DNA from: Arthrobacter pascens | GTDB lineage: Bacteria > Actinomycetota > Actinomycetes > Actinomycetales > Micrococcaceae | Direction: 5' to 3' | Length of the DNA: 64,000 nucleotides | Assembly (NCBI RefSeq): GCF_030816475.1 | Contig: NZ_JAUSXF010000001.1 | Coordinates: 3,534,001-3,598,000 of the forward strand | Shown here: positions 51,514 through 62,276 of the stretch, in pieces | Layout of the letters: each line of letters starts with the position of its first letter | How positions within the stretch are numbered: the first letter of the stretch is position 1 | The notes under the pieces: model-generated | The model's input: the letters and a program-made list of their open reading frames with translations, nothing else | What the model was told of the DNA's origin: nothing | Databases searched by the model: none | Program-made: the position numbers and the translations under genes

Positions 51514-51539
51514 CTTGGCACACTATTGAGTTCTCAAAC
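51514..51539 (-). other. 16S leader processing/antitermination motif
   Basis: The minus strand reads TTTGAGAACTCAATAGTGTG, then CCAA. It is complementary, with G-U pairs, to the spacer sequence at 49591-49613 after 16S, forming the outer 16S processing stem. The TTTGAGAACT core also recurs before 23S and is shared by actinobacterial rRNA leaders. Confidence 0.6.
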
Positions 51540-51604
51540 AACAGACACACCCGACACCACCACAACCAAAAACCAGCCATGGATCGCTCCGGAGCAACTT
51601 TTCA

Positions 51605-51633
51605 AACTTACCCGCTAGCTTCGTCCTGGTCAA
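51605..51633 (-). promoter_or_regulatory. rRNA operon promoter P2
   Basis: On the minus strand TTGACC (51628-51633) and TAAGTT (51605-51610) with a 17-bp spacer, about 250 bp before 16S. Confidence 0.7.
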
Positions 51634-51713
51634 ATCGGCGTTCCTGACTCCGTTTTGCCATGGGCATCTGGGTCACCTTCACCGACTGACTCCGGGGAGC
51701 AGCGCGGAAATAA

Positions 51714-51743
51714 ACTCTACCACCACTTGGCGGCTATGGCCAA
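51714..51743 (-). promoter_or_regulatory. rRNA operon promoter P1
   Basis: On the minus strand TTGGCC (51738-51743) and TAGAGT (51714-51719) with an 18-bp spacer, upstream of P2. Confidence 0.55.
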
Positions 51744-51780
51744 CCAGCCCCCGTCCAGACTGCCCGGATGATCCGAAGAC

Positions 51781-51813
51781 AGCTGAAAGTAAGCTGAAGG
51801 TTTACTGAACTAA
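51781..51813. repeat. Three 11-bp direct repeats upstream of rRNA promoters
   Basis: AGCTGAAAGTA, AGCTGAAGGTT and TACTGAACTAA follow one another with an 11-bp period, one DNA turn. The shared core is CTGAA. The spacing is that of OmpR/PhoB-family response regulator sites. The block lies about 38 bp upstream of the P1 -35 hexamer. Confidence 0.5.
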
Positions 51814-51863
51814 GACCGCACGATTCCTGAGTGACTCCAAGGCGCAGGCAGGAGCGCGAAAAA

Positions 51864-51888
51864 GCCCGGAATCGCAAGGATTCCGGGC
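51864..51888 (-). terminator. Terminator after the mak-glgB gene
   Basis: GCCCGGAATC (51864-51873) pairs perfectly with GATTCCGGGC (51879-51888); on the minus strand it is followed by a T-run (TTTTTC). It lies 43 bp past the stop. Confidence 0.88.
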
Positions 51889-51931
51889 TTCTTCATCACC
51901 GACTCACAGCGTCTTGGTCAATCCGCAGTAC

Positions 51932-54900
51932 TCAATCGGCAGCCGGGGCGCCGGGCTTGAAGTACGCCGCACCCAGCGGCGGCAGCGTGACAGTGAGTGT
52001 GGCGGGCTGGCCATGAAGTCCTTCAGGGCTTGCCTTCAGCTCCCCTGAGTTCAGGACACCCGAACCTCCGTAGGCGGCGGCGTCGGTGTTGAGCACCTCG
52101 GTCCACGCACCCACTGAGGGGACGCCCAGCTCATAACCGACGTGCGGTCCTCCGGAGAAATTGACGGCGCATACAAGAGGGTTGCCTTTGGTGTCCCAAC
52201 GGACAAATGTCACGACGTTCCGGTCTGCGTCCCCGCCGTTGATCCACTGGAATCCGCCGGGTTCGTTATCGCGTGAGTAGAGGGCCGGCGTCGAGCTGTA
52301 CAGCTCGTTCAGGTCCTTGGTGAGCAGCTGCATTCCTCGGTGCGCGGGAATGTCGGCAAGCCACCAATCGAGGCCGTGCTGTTCGGACCACTCCGCTTCC
52401 TGCCCGAACTCGGTGCCCATGAAAATCAGCTGCTTGCCGGGGTGCGCCCACTGGTACGCCAGGAAAGCCCGAAGGTTGGCGAGCTGCTGCCAGCGGTCGC
52501 CAGGCATCTTGCGGAGCATGGAGCCCTTGCCGTGCACTACCTCGTCATGACTGATGGGCAACAGGAAGTTCTCGGTGAAGGCGTAGACCAAGGAGAACGT
52601 CAGGGTGCCGTGGTGCCACTTGCGGTTGACGGGATCTTCGGAGGCGTACTTGAGGGAGTCGTGCATCCAGCCCATGTTCCATTTGAGGCCGAAGCCCAGG
52701 CCGCCATGGCTGGTTGGCGCCGTCACTCCCGGGAAGGCTGTGGATTCCTCAGCGATCATCACCGCGCCAGGGTGGGTCTTGTATACCGTGGCGTTGACTT
52801 CCTGGAGGAAGGAGATTGCTTCCAGGTTTTCGCGTCCGCCAAAACGGTTGGGCGACCACTGCCCGTCTTCGCGGGAGTAGTCCAGGTACAGCATTGAGGC
52901 GACAGCGTCCACCCGGAGCCCGTCGATGTGGAATTCATCGAGCCAGTAGAGCGCGTTGGCCACCAGGAAGTTCCGCACCTCGGTCCGGCCGAAATCGAAG
53001 ATCAGCGTGCCCCAGTCCGGGTGTTCGCCCAGATTGGGATCGGCGTGCTCGTACAGCGGCTGCCCGTCGAACTGCGCAAGGGCCCAGGCGTCTTTGGGGA
53101 AGTGTGCGGGTACCCAGTCAAGGAGCACCCCGATCCCGGCCTGGTGCAAAGTGTCCACCAGGAAGCGGAATTCGTCCGGGTGGCCGAACCGCGAGGTGGG
53201 AGCGAAGTAGGACGTGACCTGGTAGCCCCATGATCCGCCGAACGGATGCTCGGCAACCGGCATGAACTCGACGTGGGTGAAGCCCAGCCATTTGACATAC
53301 TCCACCAGTTCCTTGGCGAGCTCGCGGTAACCGAGTCCTAGCCGCCACGAACCAAGGTGGACTTCGTAGACACTCATTGGCGAATTGTGCGGGTCCCGCT
53401 GGGCGCGGGCTTCCATCCACTCGGAATCCTTGAAGGAATAGGACGGCTCCACCACCCTGGAGGCCGTCAGCGGCGGGACCTCGGTGCCGAAGGCCAGGGG
53501 ATCGGCCTTCTCCACCCAGTGGCCGGCCTTGGTTTTGATCTCGAATTTGTAGCACGCCCCTGCTAAAACGCCGGGCAGGAAGACTTCCCACACTCCTGAA
53601 GAGCCCAGGGAACGAAGCGAATGCTCGCGGCCGTCCCAGGCGTTGAAGTCGCCTTTGACGCGTACTGCCTCGGCATTGGGCGCCCAGACAGCGAAGGAGA
53701 CGCCATCGACATCGCCGAGCGGGGACTTGTAGTGCTGCACGTGGGCTCCCAGCACTTCCCACAGCTTCTCGTGCCGGCCCTCGCTGATGAGGTGCAGGTC
53801 CACTTCACCCACCGTGGGCAGGTAGCGGTAGGGCTCATCCACGGTCAGCGGCTCGCCGCCAGGGTAGGTGACCTCCAGCCGGTAATCGGGAACGTGGCCC
53901 GGCTGCAGGGGATCCAGCACCACGGCCCAAACGCCGTTGGCCTCATGAGTCATGGGCACGGTATCCGCCGCCGTCACTACCGACACGGATGACGCAAGGT
54001 GCTTGACCGTCCGGATGGTGACGTGGCCGTGGTCGTCCAGGTGTGCGCCGAGGACGGAGTGCGGTGCGTGGTGCTCGCCGTTCGCCACCCGTGCAAGGGT
54101 GTCTGCGTCCACGTGAAGCGGCACGTGCGGCCGATCTGTGCGTGCTGAGCCTGTCATTTTGTTACCTTCCGATGCCGCCCCGGCCTGATCGCCGGTGCCT
54201 TTACCGCTGAGGAGCTTCCGGACCGCGTTCACTGGTATGGCCAGCCAATCCGGTCTGTTCCGCAATTCATAAACAACTTCGTAGAGCGCCTTGTCCAGCC
54301 ACAATGCCACAAAGAGCGGCGAACGGCGGTCGATGGTGCCCGCTGTGACGCCCGAGTAGCCGGCGAGGAACGCGTCGGCGCAGTCCTCCACCCAGGATTC
54401 CGGCACACGTGCTCCCTGATATTCGCGTTCCGCCGCACCCCCGGCGTAGTCGAAGGAACGCAACATGCCCACTACATCGCGGAGCGGAACGTCGGGAAAG
54501 TTGCGTTCGGCGATGGGGCGGAGGGGCTCGCCTTCAAAATCCAGGATGGCCCACCGTTCCGGCTCCCCGCCGTGGCCCGGAACCTGCAGGATCTGCCCCA
54601 GGTGGAGGTCGCCATGGATCCGCTGCAGGGGTCCCGCGGCCACGCCGTCGAGTCCGGCGAGCAACGCGTTAACGGTCTGGTCGTAGGGCCCGACGGCGGC
54701 GCCCGCCTCCGCCCAGGCCTGCCGGACCCGCTGGGCTACTCCCGGAACAATGTCCTGGCCCGCGACCCTCTCTTCGGATTGGCCAAGGGCGTCGGCCAGC
54801 CGGCGGTGGACGGTGGCTGTTGCGGCTCCCAGGGCGTGTGCTTCGGCGCTGAAGTCGGTTCCGGTCCTGGCCGCGTCCACGGCCAGACGCCAGGCGTCCC

Positions 54901-55615
54901 GGCCACCGGCGAGGAACTCATGCGCGACGGCCAACTCGCCCTCGGCCAGGCCGGAACCGCCCGGCAGCTCCCATTCGCCCGTGACCCATCCGAGCGTAGC
55001 CGGGACCTCGGACGTGTGGGCCGCTGTCAGGGCAGCGCCCACCTCTACTTCGGGATTCTTCCCTGCAGAGAGGACCCGGAAGAATTTCACAATGGCTGCG
55101 GACTCGCCGTCGTCGACTATTACTGAGCTGTTGGACTGCTCGCCGGAGAGAACCTTGACCATGCCGTGGGCAGTAGGCAGCCGGTAGTCGGACGGGGCCC
55201 GATGGCCCGTGGCCCTGCCCGTGGCGGAGCCGGACCCGCTGCGGATCAGCTCCAGCCAGGCGGAGACGAAAGCTGGATCGTGGACGGCGTCGTAGATCCA
55301 TTCCGGTCCGGACCCCGTCTCGGTGAACTGACCGACCAGGGCACGTTCCATTCCGGTCAGCGGCGCCGTCCTGTAACTGACCGGAACCTGGACGACGTCG
55401 GTACGCTGTCCGCCGTCGGCGGTAGATGACGTTGCTGCCAGCAGGAAGACCTCAAGGTGGGCATGGCCGGCGGGATCCTCAAGGCCCAGGCTGCCTACCT
55501 GTTGCAGCTCAAAATCGGCGGTCTTCACCGGGAACCAGCGCTGACGCGGCAGCCACCCCCGCAGGAGTCCGCTGAGTGCCGGGCTGAGGACGGGTCTGCT
55601 CATGTCAGTTCTCAT
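51932..55615 (-). CDS. glgB: Maltokinase / 1,4-alpha-glucan branching enzyme fusion
   Basis: 1,227 residues in one open frame. Residues 1 to about 475 are a maltokinase: LRGWLPRQRWFPVK cap, VKVLSGEQSNSSVIV, HGDLHLGQIL (about 335) and ILDFEGEPLRP. From about 487 on it is a complete GH13 branching enzyme: N-terminal beta-sandwich modules (HSVLGAHLDDHG, FAVWAPNAEAVRVKGDFNAW), nucleophile Asp903 in DGLRVDAVAS, Glu956 in MIAEESTAF, HDEVVHGKGS and FMGTEFGQEAEW. The kinase makes maltose-1-phosphate for GlgE and GlgB branches the product. Inside the linker an ATG at 54157 has GGAAGG 6-7 nt upstream and would give a normal 741-residue GlgB. Two bases separate this gene from treS. Confidence 0.92.
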   Translation of the reverse strand: MRTDMSRPVLSPALSGLLRGWLPRQRWFPVKTADFELQQVGSLGLEDPAGHAHLEVFLLAATSSTADGGQRTDVVQVPVSYRTAPLTGMERALVGQFTETGSGPEWIYDAVHDPAFVSAWLELIRSGSGSATGRATGHRAPSDYRLPTAHGMVKVLSGEQSNSSVIVDDGESAAIVKFFRVLSAGKNPEVEVGAALTAAHTSEVPATLGWVTGEWELPGGSGLAEGELAVAHEFLAGGRDAWRLAVDAARTGTDFSAEAHALGAATATVHRRLADALGQSEERVAGQDIVPGVAQRVRQAWAEAGAAVGPYDQTVNALLAGLDGVAAGPLQRIHGDLHLGQILQVPGHGGEPERWAILDFEGEPLRPIAERNFPDVPLRDVVGMLRSFDYAGGAAEREYQGARVPESWVEDCADAFLAGYSGVTAGTIDRRSPLFVALWLDKALYEVVYELRNRPDWLAIPVNAVRKLLSGKGTGDQAGAASEGNKMTGSARTDRPHVPLHVDADTLARVANGEHHAPHSVLGAHLDDHGHVTIRTVKHLASSVSVVTAADTVPMTHEANGVWAVVLDPLQPGHVPDYRLEVTYPGGEPLTVDEPYRYLPTVGEVDLHLISEGRHEKLWEVLGAHVQHYKSPLGDVDGVSFAVWAPNAEAVRVKGDFNAWDGREHSLRSLGSSGVWEVFLPGVLAGACYKFEIKTKAGHWVEKADPLAFGTEVPPLTASRVVEPSYSFKDSEWMEARAQRDPHNSPMSVYEVHLGSWRLGLGYRELAKELVEYVKWLGFTHVEFMPVAEHPFGGSWGYQVTSYFAPTSRFGHPDEFRFLVDTLHQAGIGVLLDWVPAHFPKDAWALAQFDGQPLYEHADPNLGEHPDWGTLIFDFGRTEVRNFLVANALYWLDEFHIDGLRVDAVASMLYLDYSREDGQWSPNRFGGRENLEAISFLQEVNATVYKTHPGAVMIAEESTAFPGVTAPTSHGGLGFGLKWNMGWMHDSLKYASEDPVNRKWHHGTLTFSLVYAFTENFLLPISHDEVVHGKGSMLRKMPGDRWQQLANLRAFLAYQWAHPGKQLIFMGTEFGQEAEWSEQHGLDWWLADIPAHRGMQLLTKDLNELYSSTPALYSRDNEPGGFQWINGGDADRNVVTFVRWDTKGNPLVCAVNFSGGPHVGYELGVPSVGAWTEVLNTDAAAYGGSGVLNSGELKASPEGLHGQPATLTVTLPPLGAAYFKPGAPAAD

Positions 55616-55617
55616 AA

Positions 55618-57414
55618 TCAGTTCTCAATGGAGAGGATGGGCATCGCCTGGGTAAAAGGGGAGGTCGGGTTGGAGGCCGCGGAGCGGATCCTGAGCCAGA
55701 AGAAATCGTGGCTTCCCAAGGTCAGCGTCAGTGTGCCGTCGTCGTCGATGCCCGGAAAAGGCTGCCCGCCAAAAACGTCACGCAGCCCGCGGCCCGCAAA
55801 TTGCGGGAGCTTCAACCGGGCAGCCACAGGGTGCTGTGAGAGGTTGAACGCGCACAGGATGGATTCACCGTCCGCCCCCGCTGTGTTGTCGTCGGACAGC
55901 TCCCGCAGGTACGCGAGGACGGCGTCATGATCCGCCTCCACGTGCTTGAAGTTTCCGAGGCCGAACGCCGGATGGTTCTTGCGGACGCTCAGGATCTGCC
56001 GGGTCCAGCGGAGCAGGGAACCCGAATGGGCGGCCTCCGCTTCGACGTTGGCCATGCTGTAGTTGTACACAAGCGACTGGATGACCGGAAGGTACAGCTT
56101 GCCGGGATCCGCGTCCGAGAAGCCTGCGTTACGGTCCGGGTTCCACTGCATGGGTGTGCGTACGGCGTCCCGGTCTTCAAGCCAGATGTTGTCACCCATG
56201 CCGATCTCGTCCCCGTAATACAGGAAGGGACTCCCCGGGAGCGACAGCAGCAGGGCGTGAATCAGTTCGATCTCAGCCCTGGAGTTGTCCAGTAGCGGTG
56301 CCAGCCGTCGACGGATACCGATGTTGGCCCTCATCCGGGGGTCCGGCGCGTACCAGCCGAGCATTGCGGCACGTTCATCCGCCGTGACCATTTCAAGCGT
56401 GAGCTCATCATGGTTCCGCAGGAACGTCCCCCACTGCGCCCCCTCGGGAATCTCGGGGGTGTCATGCATGGTTTCGATAATGGGAGCGGCCTTCTGGTCG
56501 CGCAGTGCGTAATAGAGGCGCGGCATGATGGGGAAGTGGAAGGCCATGTGGCATTCGGGCTCTTCTTCCGTCCCGAAGTACTCCACTACCTCGTTGGGAG
56601 GCTGGTTTGCCTCGGCAATGATGACACGCCCGGGGTAGCTCTCGTCCACCATTCTCCGCAGCTTGCGCAGGAAGTCATGGGTGGCGGGGAGATTTTCGCA
56701 GTTGGTGCCCTCCTCCTCGAAAAGGTACGGGATAGCGTCCGCCCGGAAGCCGTCGATGCCCTGGTCCAGCCAGAACCTGACAACGTCAAAGAGTGCATCG
56801 ATGACCTTCGGATTCTCGAAGTTCAGGTCCGGCTGGTGGCTGAAGAACCGGTGCCAGAAGAACTGCCGGCGGATCGGATCGAAGGTCCAGTTGGATTCCT
56901 CGGTGTCCACGAAAATGATGCGGGCATCCTGGTACTTCTCGTCCGTGTCGCTCCACACATAGAAGTCGCCGAAGGGACCGTCAGGGTCCTTGCGTGACTC
57001 CTGGAACCATGGGTGCTGGTCCGAGGTGTGGTTCAGCGGAAGGTCGATGATGACCCGGACGCCGCGCGCGTGGGCTTCGGCAACGAGACGCTTGAAATCC
57101 GTGATGGTGCCAAACTCATCGAGTACCGAGTTGTAGTCGGAGATGTCATATCCGCCGTCGCGCAGGGGTGACTGGAAAAACGGCGGCAGCCACAGGCAGT
57201 CAACGCCGAGCCACTGCAGGTAATCGAGCCTGTCGATGAGTCCGTGGAAGTCCCCGGAACCATCGCCGTTGGCGTCCGCAAAGGCCCTTACGAGCACCTC
57301 GTAGAACACTGCCTTCCGATACCAGAACGGATCATGTTGAAGACCCGGTGCGTTCAGCTCGAACGTGCTCTTGGGGGTGAAATGCTGGCCGGAGCCCTGC
57401 GGGTTAAAACTCAC
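55618..57414 (-). CDS. treS: Trehalose synthase / maltose glucosyltransferase
   Basis: 598 residues from the GTG at 57414, which overlaps the glgE stop (GTGA) and has GAGGAG upstream; a longer frame to 57492 is rejected. GH13 signatures: [40 protein letters not shown], nucleophile in [14 protein letters not shown], acid in [26 protein letters not shown], and [20 protein letters not shown], which is diagnostic of TreS. It interconverts trehalose and maltose in the cytoplasm, supplying maltose to the maltokinase domain encoded next. Confidence 0.96.
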   Translation of the reverse strand: MSFNPQGSGQHFTPKSTFELNAPGLQHDPFWYRKAVFYEVLVRAFADANGDGSGDFHGLIDRLDYLQWLGVDCLWLPPFFQSPLRDGGYDISDYNSVLDEFGTITDFKRLVAEAHARGVRVIIDLPLNHTSDQHPWFQESRKDPDGPFGDFYVWSDTDEKYQDARIIFVDTEESNWTFDPIRRQFFWHRFFSHQPDLNFENPKVIDALFDVVRFWLDQGIDGFRADAIPYLFEEEGTNCENLPATHDFLRKLRRMVDESYPGRVIIAEANQPPNEVVEYFGTEEEPECHMAFHFPIMPRLYYALRDQKAAPIIETMHDTPEIPEGAQWGTFLRNHDELTLEMVTADERAAMLGWYAPDPRMRANIGIRRRLAPLLDNSRAEIELIHALLLSLPGSPFLYYGDEIGMGDNIWLEDRDAVRTPMQWNPDRNAGFSDADPGKLYLPVIQSLVYNYSMANVEAEAAHSGSLLRWTRQILSVRKNHPAFGLGNFKHVEADHDAVLAYLRELSDDNTAGADGESILCAFNLSQHPVAARLKLPQFAGRGLRDVFGGQPFPGIDDDGTLTLTLGSHDFFWLRIRSAASNPTSPFTQAMPILSIEN

Positions 57415-59492
57415 GGATGCGATCTCCTCACGCTCAGGATGTGTGCGGGTTCGATGTGCGCGTCCAAGCGGACGTAGTTGTATTCGCCCCATTCCCAGCT
57501 TTCGCCGGAAATCAGGTCATCCACGCGGAAGCCTCCATTGTGCAACAGGTCTTCCGGGTCAAGTTCCAGTGCGGCCAGGTCGAGCGACACGCTGCTCTCC
57601 CTTGTCCCGTGCGGATCGACGTTGACCACCACGATGATGGTGTCCTTGGTGCCGTCCGCGAGGGTCTTGTGCTTGGAGAAGACCACGGTGGCTTCGTCCG
57701 TGCTCTCGTGGACTGTCAGGTTCTGTAGGTCCTGAAGGGCAGGGTGGCTGTGCCGGATCTCGTTGAGCCGGGTCAGGTACGGGGCCAGCGTCCGGCCGGA
57801 TGCTGCCGCGGCCTCCCAGTCGCGGGCCTTGTACTCGAACTTTTCGTTGTCGATGTACTCCTCCGCGCCCGGCCGGGCGACGTGCTCGTACAGTTCGTAG
57901 CCTGCATAGACACCCCACAGCGGGCTGGCTGTTGCCGCCAGGACCGCTCGGATCTTGAACGCGGGCGGGCCGCCGTACTGCAGGTATTCGGTGAGGATGT
58001 CGGGGGTGTTGACGAAGAAGTTGGGCCGGAAGTAGGCCGGCGAGTCGTGGCTGACCTCTGTGAAGTAGGCCTCCAGCTCCTTCTTGGTGTTCCGCCAGGT
58101 GAAGTAGGTGTAAGACTGCTGGAAACCGGCCCGGCCCAAAGCGTGCATCATGGCCGGACGGGTGAAGGCCTCGGCCAGGAACACCACACCGGGTGCCTTG
58201 GTGTTGACCTGGCCGATGAGCCATTCCCAGAACCATACGGGCTTGGTGTGGGGATTATCCACACGGAAAATCTTCACCCCATGGCTGACCCACAGAAGAA
58301 CAATCCTGAGGATTTCCTCGGAGAGGCCCTCCGGATCATTATCGAAATTCAGCGGATAAATATCCTGGTATTTCTTCGGCGGGTTTTCCGCGTAGGCAAT
58401 GCTGCCGTCCACGCGGGTGGTAAACCATTCCGGGTGGGATTCCACCCACGGGTGGTCCGGCGCGGCCTGAAGCGCCAGGTCCAGTGCCACCTCGAGTCCC
58501 AGCTCTTTGGCCCGGGCGACAAAGGCATCGAAATCCTCGAACGTGCCTAGATCCGGGTGGATGGCATCGTGGCCGCCCTCCTTGGCCCCGATTGCCCAGG
58601 GCGAACCGGGATCGTTGGGGCCGGCGATCAGTGTGTTGTTCGGCCCCTTGCGGTGCTGTACGCCGATGGGGTGGATGGGTGGCATGTAGATCACGTCGAA
58701 GCCCATGGCCGCCACAGCGTCGAGGCGTTTGGCTGCCGTGCGGAAGTTTCCTGAAGTCCAGGCGCCCGTGGTGTGGTCCTTGACTGCGCCTTCGGAGCGG
58801 GGGAAGAACTCATACCAGGCTCCGCGGCCGGCCAGGTCCCGCTCAACCAGCAAGGGGTACTGCTCGGAGACGGTGACCAGATCGCGGATCGGCTGGTGAG
58901 CGACAACGCCGGTGACCGCGTGGCTGAATCCGGCCCCGAGGCGCTCCTCCGTGCTGAGGGAAGGGTCAGCCAGCTTGTCTGCGGCCTCTCGGAGGACGCC
59001 CCTGTCCCACTCGCTGCGGGAGTCGTCCCCGGCAGCTTCATGGAGCAAGGCGGCACCCTCGGCGAGCATCAGCTCGACGTCGATCCCGGCGGCCACCTTG
59101 ACCTCGGCATTATGATGCCACGTTCCGTACCTGTCATGCCACGCCTCGATGAGGAAGGACCAGTTGCCGGTGCCCGACGGCGTGAGGGTACCTTCCCAGC
59201 GGTCCGTCCCCATCCCGCGTTCTCCCCTCGGCGGGGCCAGCCTGACGCGTTGGCGCTCCTGGCCGGCGGGATCCAGGAGGACGGCAGTTACGCCCAGCCG
59301 GTCGTGTCCTTCGCGGAATACGGTGGCGCCCACCACTATTCCCTCACCAGGCAAGGCCTTGGCCGGAAACTTTCCACCTTCCACCACCGGCTGCACGGCG
59401 GCGATAGGAAAACGGCCAAACCTCAGACCGTCAAAGATCCGGCCTTTTGGCTTTTGCATGGATGCGGCACTGGTTCCTAAGTTAGTCGTCAC
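57411..59492 (-). CDS. glgE: Alpha-1,4-glucan:maltose-1-phosphate maltosyltransferase
   Basis: 693 residues, normal for GlgE (GH13_3). An N-terminal sandwich domain ([20 protein letters not shown]) and helical insert precede the barrel: [40 protein letters not shown], the nucleophile in [20 protein letters not shown] and the acid in [15 protein letters not shown]. It extends alpha-1,4-glucan from maltose-1-phosphate. The start is GTG, with a weak CGAG site. It heads the glgE-treS-(mak-glgB) operon and is divergent from glgP, 153 bp away; that gap is AT-richer than its surroundings and should hold both promoters. Confidence 0.96.
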   Translation of the reverse strand: MTTNLGTSAASMQKPKGRIFDGLRFGRFPIAAVQPVVEGGKFPAKALPGEGIVVGATVFREGHDRLGVTAVLLDPAGQERQRVRLAPPRGERGMGTDRWEGTLTPSGTGNWSFLIEAWHDRYGTWHHNAEVKVAAGIDVELMLAEGAALLHEAAGDDSRSEWDRGVLREAADKLADPSLSTEERLGAGFSHAVTGVVAHQPIRDLVTVSEQYPLLVERDLAGRGAWYEFFPRSEGAVKDHTTGAWTSGNFRTAAKRLDAVAAMGFDVIYMPPIHPIGVQHRKGPNNTLIAGPNDPGSPWAIGAKEGGHDAIHPDLGTFEDFDAFVARAKELGLEVALDLALQAAPDHPWVESHPEWFTTRVDGSIAYAENPPKKYQDIYPLNFDNDPEGLSEEILRIVLLWVSHGVKIFRVDNPHTKPVWFWEWLIGQVNTKAPGVVFLAEAFTRPAMMHALGRAGFQQSYTYFTWRNTKKELEAYFTEVSHDSPAYFRPNFFVNTPDILTEYLQYGGPPAFKIRAVLAATASPLWGVYAGYELYEHVARPGAEEYIDNEKFEYKARDWEAAAASGRTLAPYLTRLNEIRHSHPALQDLQNLTVHESTDEATVVFSKHKTLADGTKDTIIVVVNVDPHGTRESSVSLDLAALELDPEDLLHNGGFRVDDLISGESWEWGEYNYVRLDAHIEPAHILSVRRSHP

Positions 59493-59645
59493 ATGCTCGA
59501 CGTTAGCGAGAAATCAACGAGATTGCTAAGCCTGCTCAGTTTTTTCGGGCCGCGTTTCGACTTTCCTGCAAGCGTTATCTGTCATTTACCTAAAAGAAAG
59601 CCAAACCGGTTCCTGCCGCCCATGTTGTCGGTTAGTGTGGCGCAG

Positions 59646-62264
59646 GTGAAGGCAATCCGCAGATTTACCGTACGAACTGTTCTCCCCGAGCCGATCAGGC
59701 CACTGGCCCGATTAGCGACGAATCTCCGCTGGTCCTGGCACCGGCCGACACGCGAGCTGTTCGCGGGATTGAACTCACGCATCTGGGAGGAAAGCGGACA
59801 GGATCCGGTCACCTTCCTGGGGCTGGTCAGCCGCGAAGAGTTCCAGAGCCTCGCCGCCGACCAGTCGGTGGTGGAACGGATCAGGGCTGCCGAGAACGAC
59901 CTTGACCGGTACCTCGAGGAACCCCGCTGGTACCAGGGCCTGGGCGGCGACGCCCCGACTTCCATCGCCTATTTTTCGCCCGAATTCGGCATCACCGAGG
60001 TGCTCCCGCAGTACTCCGGCGGCCTGGGCATCCTGGCCGGTGACCACCTCAAAGCTGCCTCCGACCTGGGCGTGCCGCTGATCGGCGTCGGCCTGCTGTA
60101 CCAGGCCGGCTACTTCAAGCAGTCGCTCTCCCGCGACGCCTGGCAGCAGGAGACCTATCCTGTGCTGGACCCGGACGGACTCCCGCTGACGCTGCTCCGC
60201 GAGCCGTCACGGGACGGCAACGGCCGTCCCCTCCAGGTTTCGCTGCCGCTTCCCAACGGCCGCCGGCTGCTGGCACACATCTGGCGTGCAGACGTCGGGC
60301 GCGTCCCCCTGCTGCTGCTCGACTCGAATGTTCCGGGCAACGACGACGCCGCACGCGGCATCACTGACCGCCTCTACGGCGGCGGAGGAGACCACCGGCT
60401 CCAGCAGGAGCTCCTCCTGGGAATGGGCGGGGTGAAGGCGCTGCGCCTCTACCAGCGGCTCACCGGAACCGACGCGCCGGAGGTGTTCCACACCAACGAA
60501 GGCCACGCCGGCTTCCTCGGCATTGAACGGATCCAGGAGCTCATGGCCGGCGAGGAAGCCCTCAGCTTCGAGGAGGCACTTGCTGCCGGCAGGGCCTCCA
60601 CAGTGTTCACCACGCACACTCCGGTGCCGGCCGGCATCGACCGCTTTGAAGTTTCCCAGATCCAGCACTTCTTCCAGGCGGGGCTGGCGCCTGCCGTGCC
60701 GGTCGAGAGAATCCTCGAACTCGGCCAGGAAAACTACGCCGATGGAAACCCGTCGGTCTTCAACATGGCAGTGATGGGCCTCCGGCTGGCGCAGCGCGCC
60801 AACGGTGTGGCCAAGCTCCATGGCGAGGTGTCCCGCGGCATGTTCTCCGCGCTGTGGCCGGGCTTCGACCACTCCGAGGTGCCCATCACGTCGGTGACGA
60901 ACGGTGTGCATGTGCCCACCTGGGTGGATGGGCGAATTTCCAAGCTCGCCAGGGACCAGTTTGGTGCCGAAGCCGAAGCCATGGGGCGCTGGGATCTCGC
61001 CTACAACGTCAGCGACGCCGATGTCTGGGCGCTCCGGCGCGAAATGCGCGCCGCGCTGGTTGACGATGTGCGCCGCCGCCTCCGCGCCGCCTGGAAGAAG
61101 CGCGGCGCCGCGGACGCCGAACTCGGGTGGACGGACAACGTCCTCGATCCCGATGTCCTCACGATCGGGTTCGCCCGCCGTGTCCCCACCTACAAGCGCC
61201 TCACCCTGATGCTGCGGGAGCCCGAGCGGCTGAAGGCACTCCTCCTGCACAAGGAACACCCCATCCAGCTGGTGATCGCCGGCAAGTCGCATCCGGCCGA
61301 CGACGCCGGCAAGAAGATGATCCAGGACCTGGTGCGTTTCACGGACGATCCCGAAGTCCGGCACCGGATCGCGTTCCTGCCGAATTACGACATTGCGATG
61401 GCCAGGACGCTCTTCCCCGGTTGCGATGTCTGGCTGAACAACCCCCTCCGTCCGCTGGAAGCATGCGGCACGTCGGGGATGAAGGCAGCCATCAACGGTT
61501 CCCTGAACCTTTCCGTCCTGGACGGCTGGTGGGATGAGATGTACGACGGCGAAAACGGCTGGGCGATTCCCACCGCCAACAACGGCGCGTCCCCGGAGGA
61601 TCGCGACGACATTGAAGCGGCGGCACTCTATGAGCTGCTGGAAACCCAGGTGGCGCCGCGTTTCTATGGCAGTACAGTCTCCGAGGACGCCGGGGCGGCC
61701 GGCCCGTCCCTCTCCGGGATGGAGAAGGTCCCCACGCACTGGGTGTCCATGATCAAGCACACCCTGTCGCACCTCGGCCCGGCCGTTTCCGCGGAGCGGA
61801 TGCTGCACGACTACGTCAATACCCTCTACCGTCCTGCCGCGGAGGCAGGACGCAGGGCCGTGGCGGACTCCTATGCCCAGGCCCGCACCCTCGCGGCCTG
61901 GATCGCGCACGTGCGTTCCGCCTGGCCACTGCTCCATGTGGAACATGTGGATTCCGTTGGGGTATCCGAGGATCCGCAGATTGGCGACACCCTTCAGGTG
62001 AACGCGTACGTGGCTCTGCACACCCTTTCCCCGGATGACGTTGCCGTCGAAGTTGCTTACGGCCGCGCCGAGGAAAGCGATACCTTGGCGGATATCACCA
62101 TCATGGAGCTGAAAGCGCAGGAAGACCTGGGCAGCGGGCGCCACCTGTTCACCGGTTCCCTGGTGATCGACCGCTCCGGCTCCTTCGGCTACACCGTGCG
62201 CGTCCTGCCCCGGCACGAGGCGCTGGCGTCCAAGGCCGAACTTGGACTGATCGTCAACGCCTAG
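59646..62264 (+). CDS. glgP: Alpha-glucan phosphorylase
   Basis: 872 residues from the GTG at 59646 giving (M)KAIRRFTVRTVLPEPIRPLA, the usual start of this actinobacterial type; the frame opens earlier (59493) but overlaps the promoter gap. SPEFGITEVLPQYSGGLGIL and AGDHLKAASDLG mark the N-terminal domain; the PLP lysine lies in EACGTSGMKAAINGSLNLSV. It cleaves alpha-1,4-glucan with phosphate to glucose-1-phosphate. It is the shorter DUF3417-containing form rather than the E. coli MalP type. Convergent with glgX, with a shared terminator. Confidence 0.93.
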   Translation: MKAIRRFTVRTVLPEPIRPLARLATNLRWSWHRPTRELFAGLNSRIWEESGQDPVTFLGLVSREEFQSLAADQSVVERIRAAENDLDRYLEEPRWYQGLGGDAPTSIAYFSPEFGITEVLPQYSGGLGILAGDHLKAASDLGVPLIGVGLLYQAGYFKQSLSRDAWQQETYPVLDPDGLPLTLLREPSRDGNGRPLQVSLPLPNGRRLLAHIWRADVGRVPLLLLDSNVPGNDDAARGITDRLYGGGGDHRLQQELLLGMGGVKALRLYQRLTGTDAPEVFHTNEGHAGFLGIERIQELMAGEEALSFEEALAAGRASTVFTTHTPVPAGIDRFEVSQIQHFFQAGLAPAVPVERILELGQENYADGNPSVFNMAVMGLRLAQRANGVAKLHGEVSRGMFSALWPGFDHSEVPITSVTNGVHVPTWVDGRISKLARDQFGAEAEAMGRWDLAYNVSDADVWALRREMRAALVDDVRRRLRAAWKKRGAADAELGWTDNVLDPDVLTIGFARRVPTYKRLTLMLREPERLKALLLHKEHPIQLVIAGKSHPADDAGKKMIQDLVRFTDDPEVRHRIAFLPNYDIAMARTLFPGCDVWLNNPLRPLEACGTSGMKAAINGSLNLSVLDGWWDEMYDGENGWAIPTANNGASPEDRDDIEAAALYELLETQVAPRFYGSTVSEDAGAAGPSLSGMEKVPTHWVSMIKHTLSHLGPAVSAERMLHDYVNTLYRPAAEAGRRAVADSYAQARTLAAWIAHVRSAWPLLHVEHVDSVGVSEDPQIGDTLQVNAYVALHTLSPDDVAVEVAYGRAEESDTLADITIMELKAQEDLGSGRHLFTGSLVIDRSGSFGYTVRVLPRHEALASKAELGLIVNA

Positions 62265-62276
62265 CACCGGCACGAC

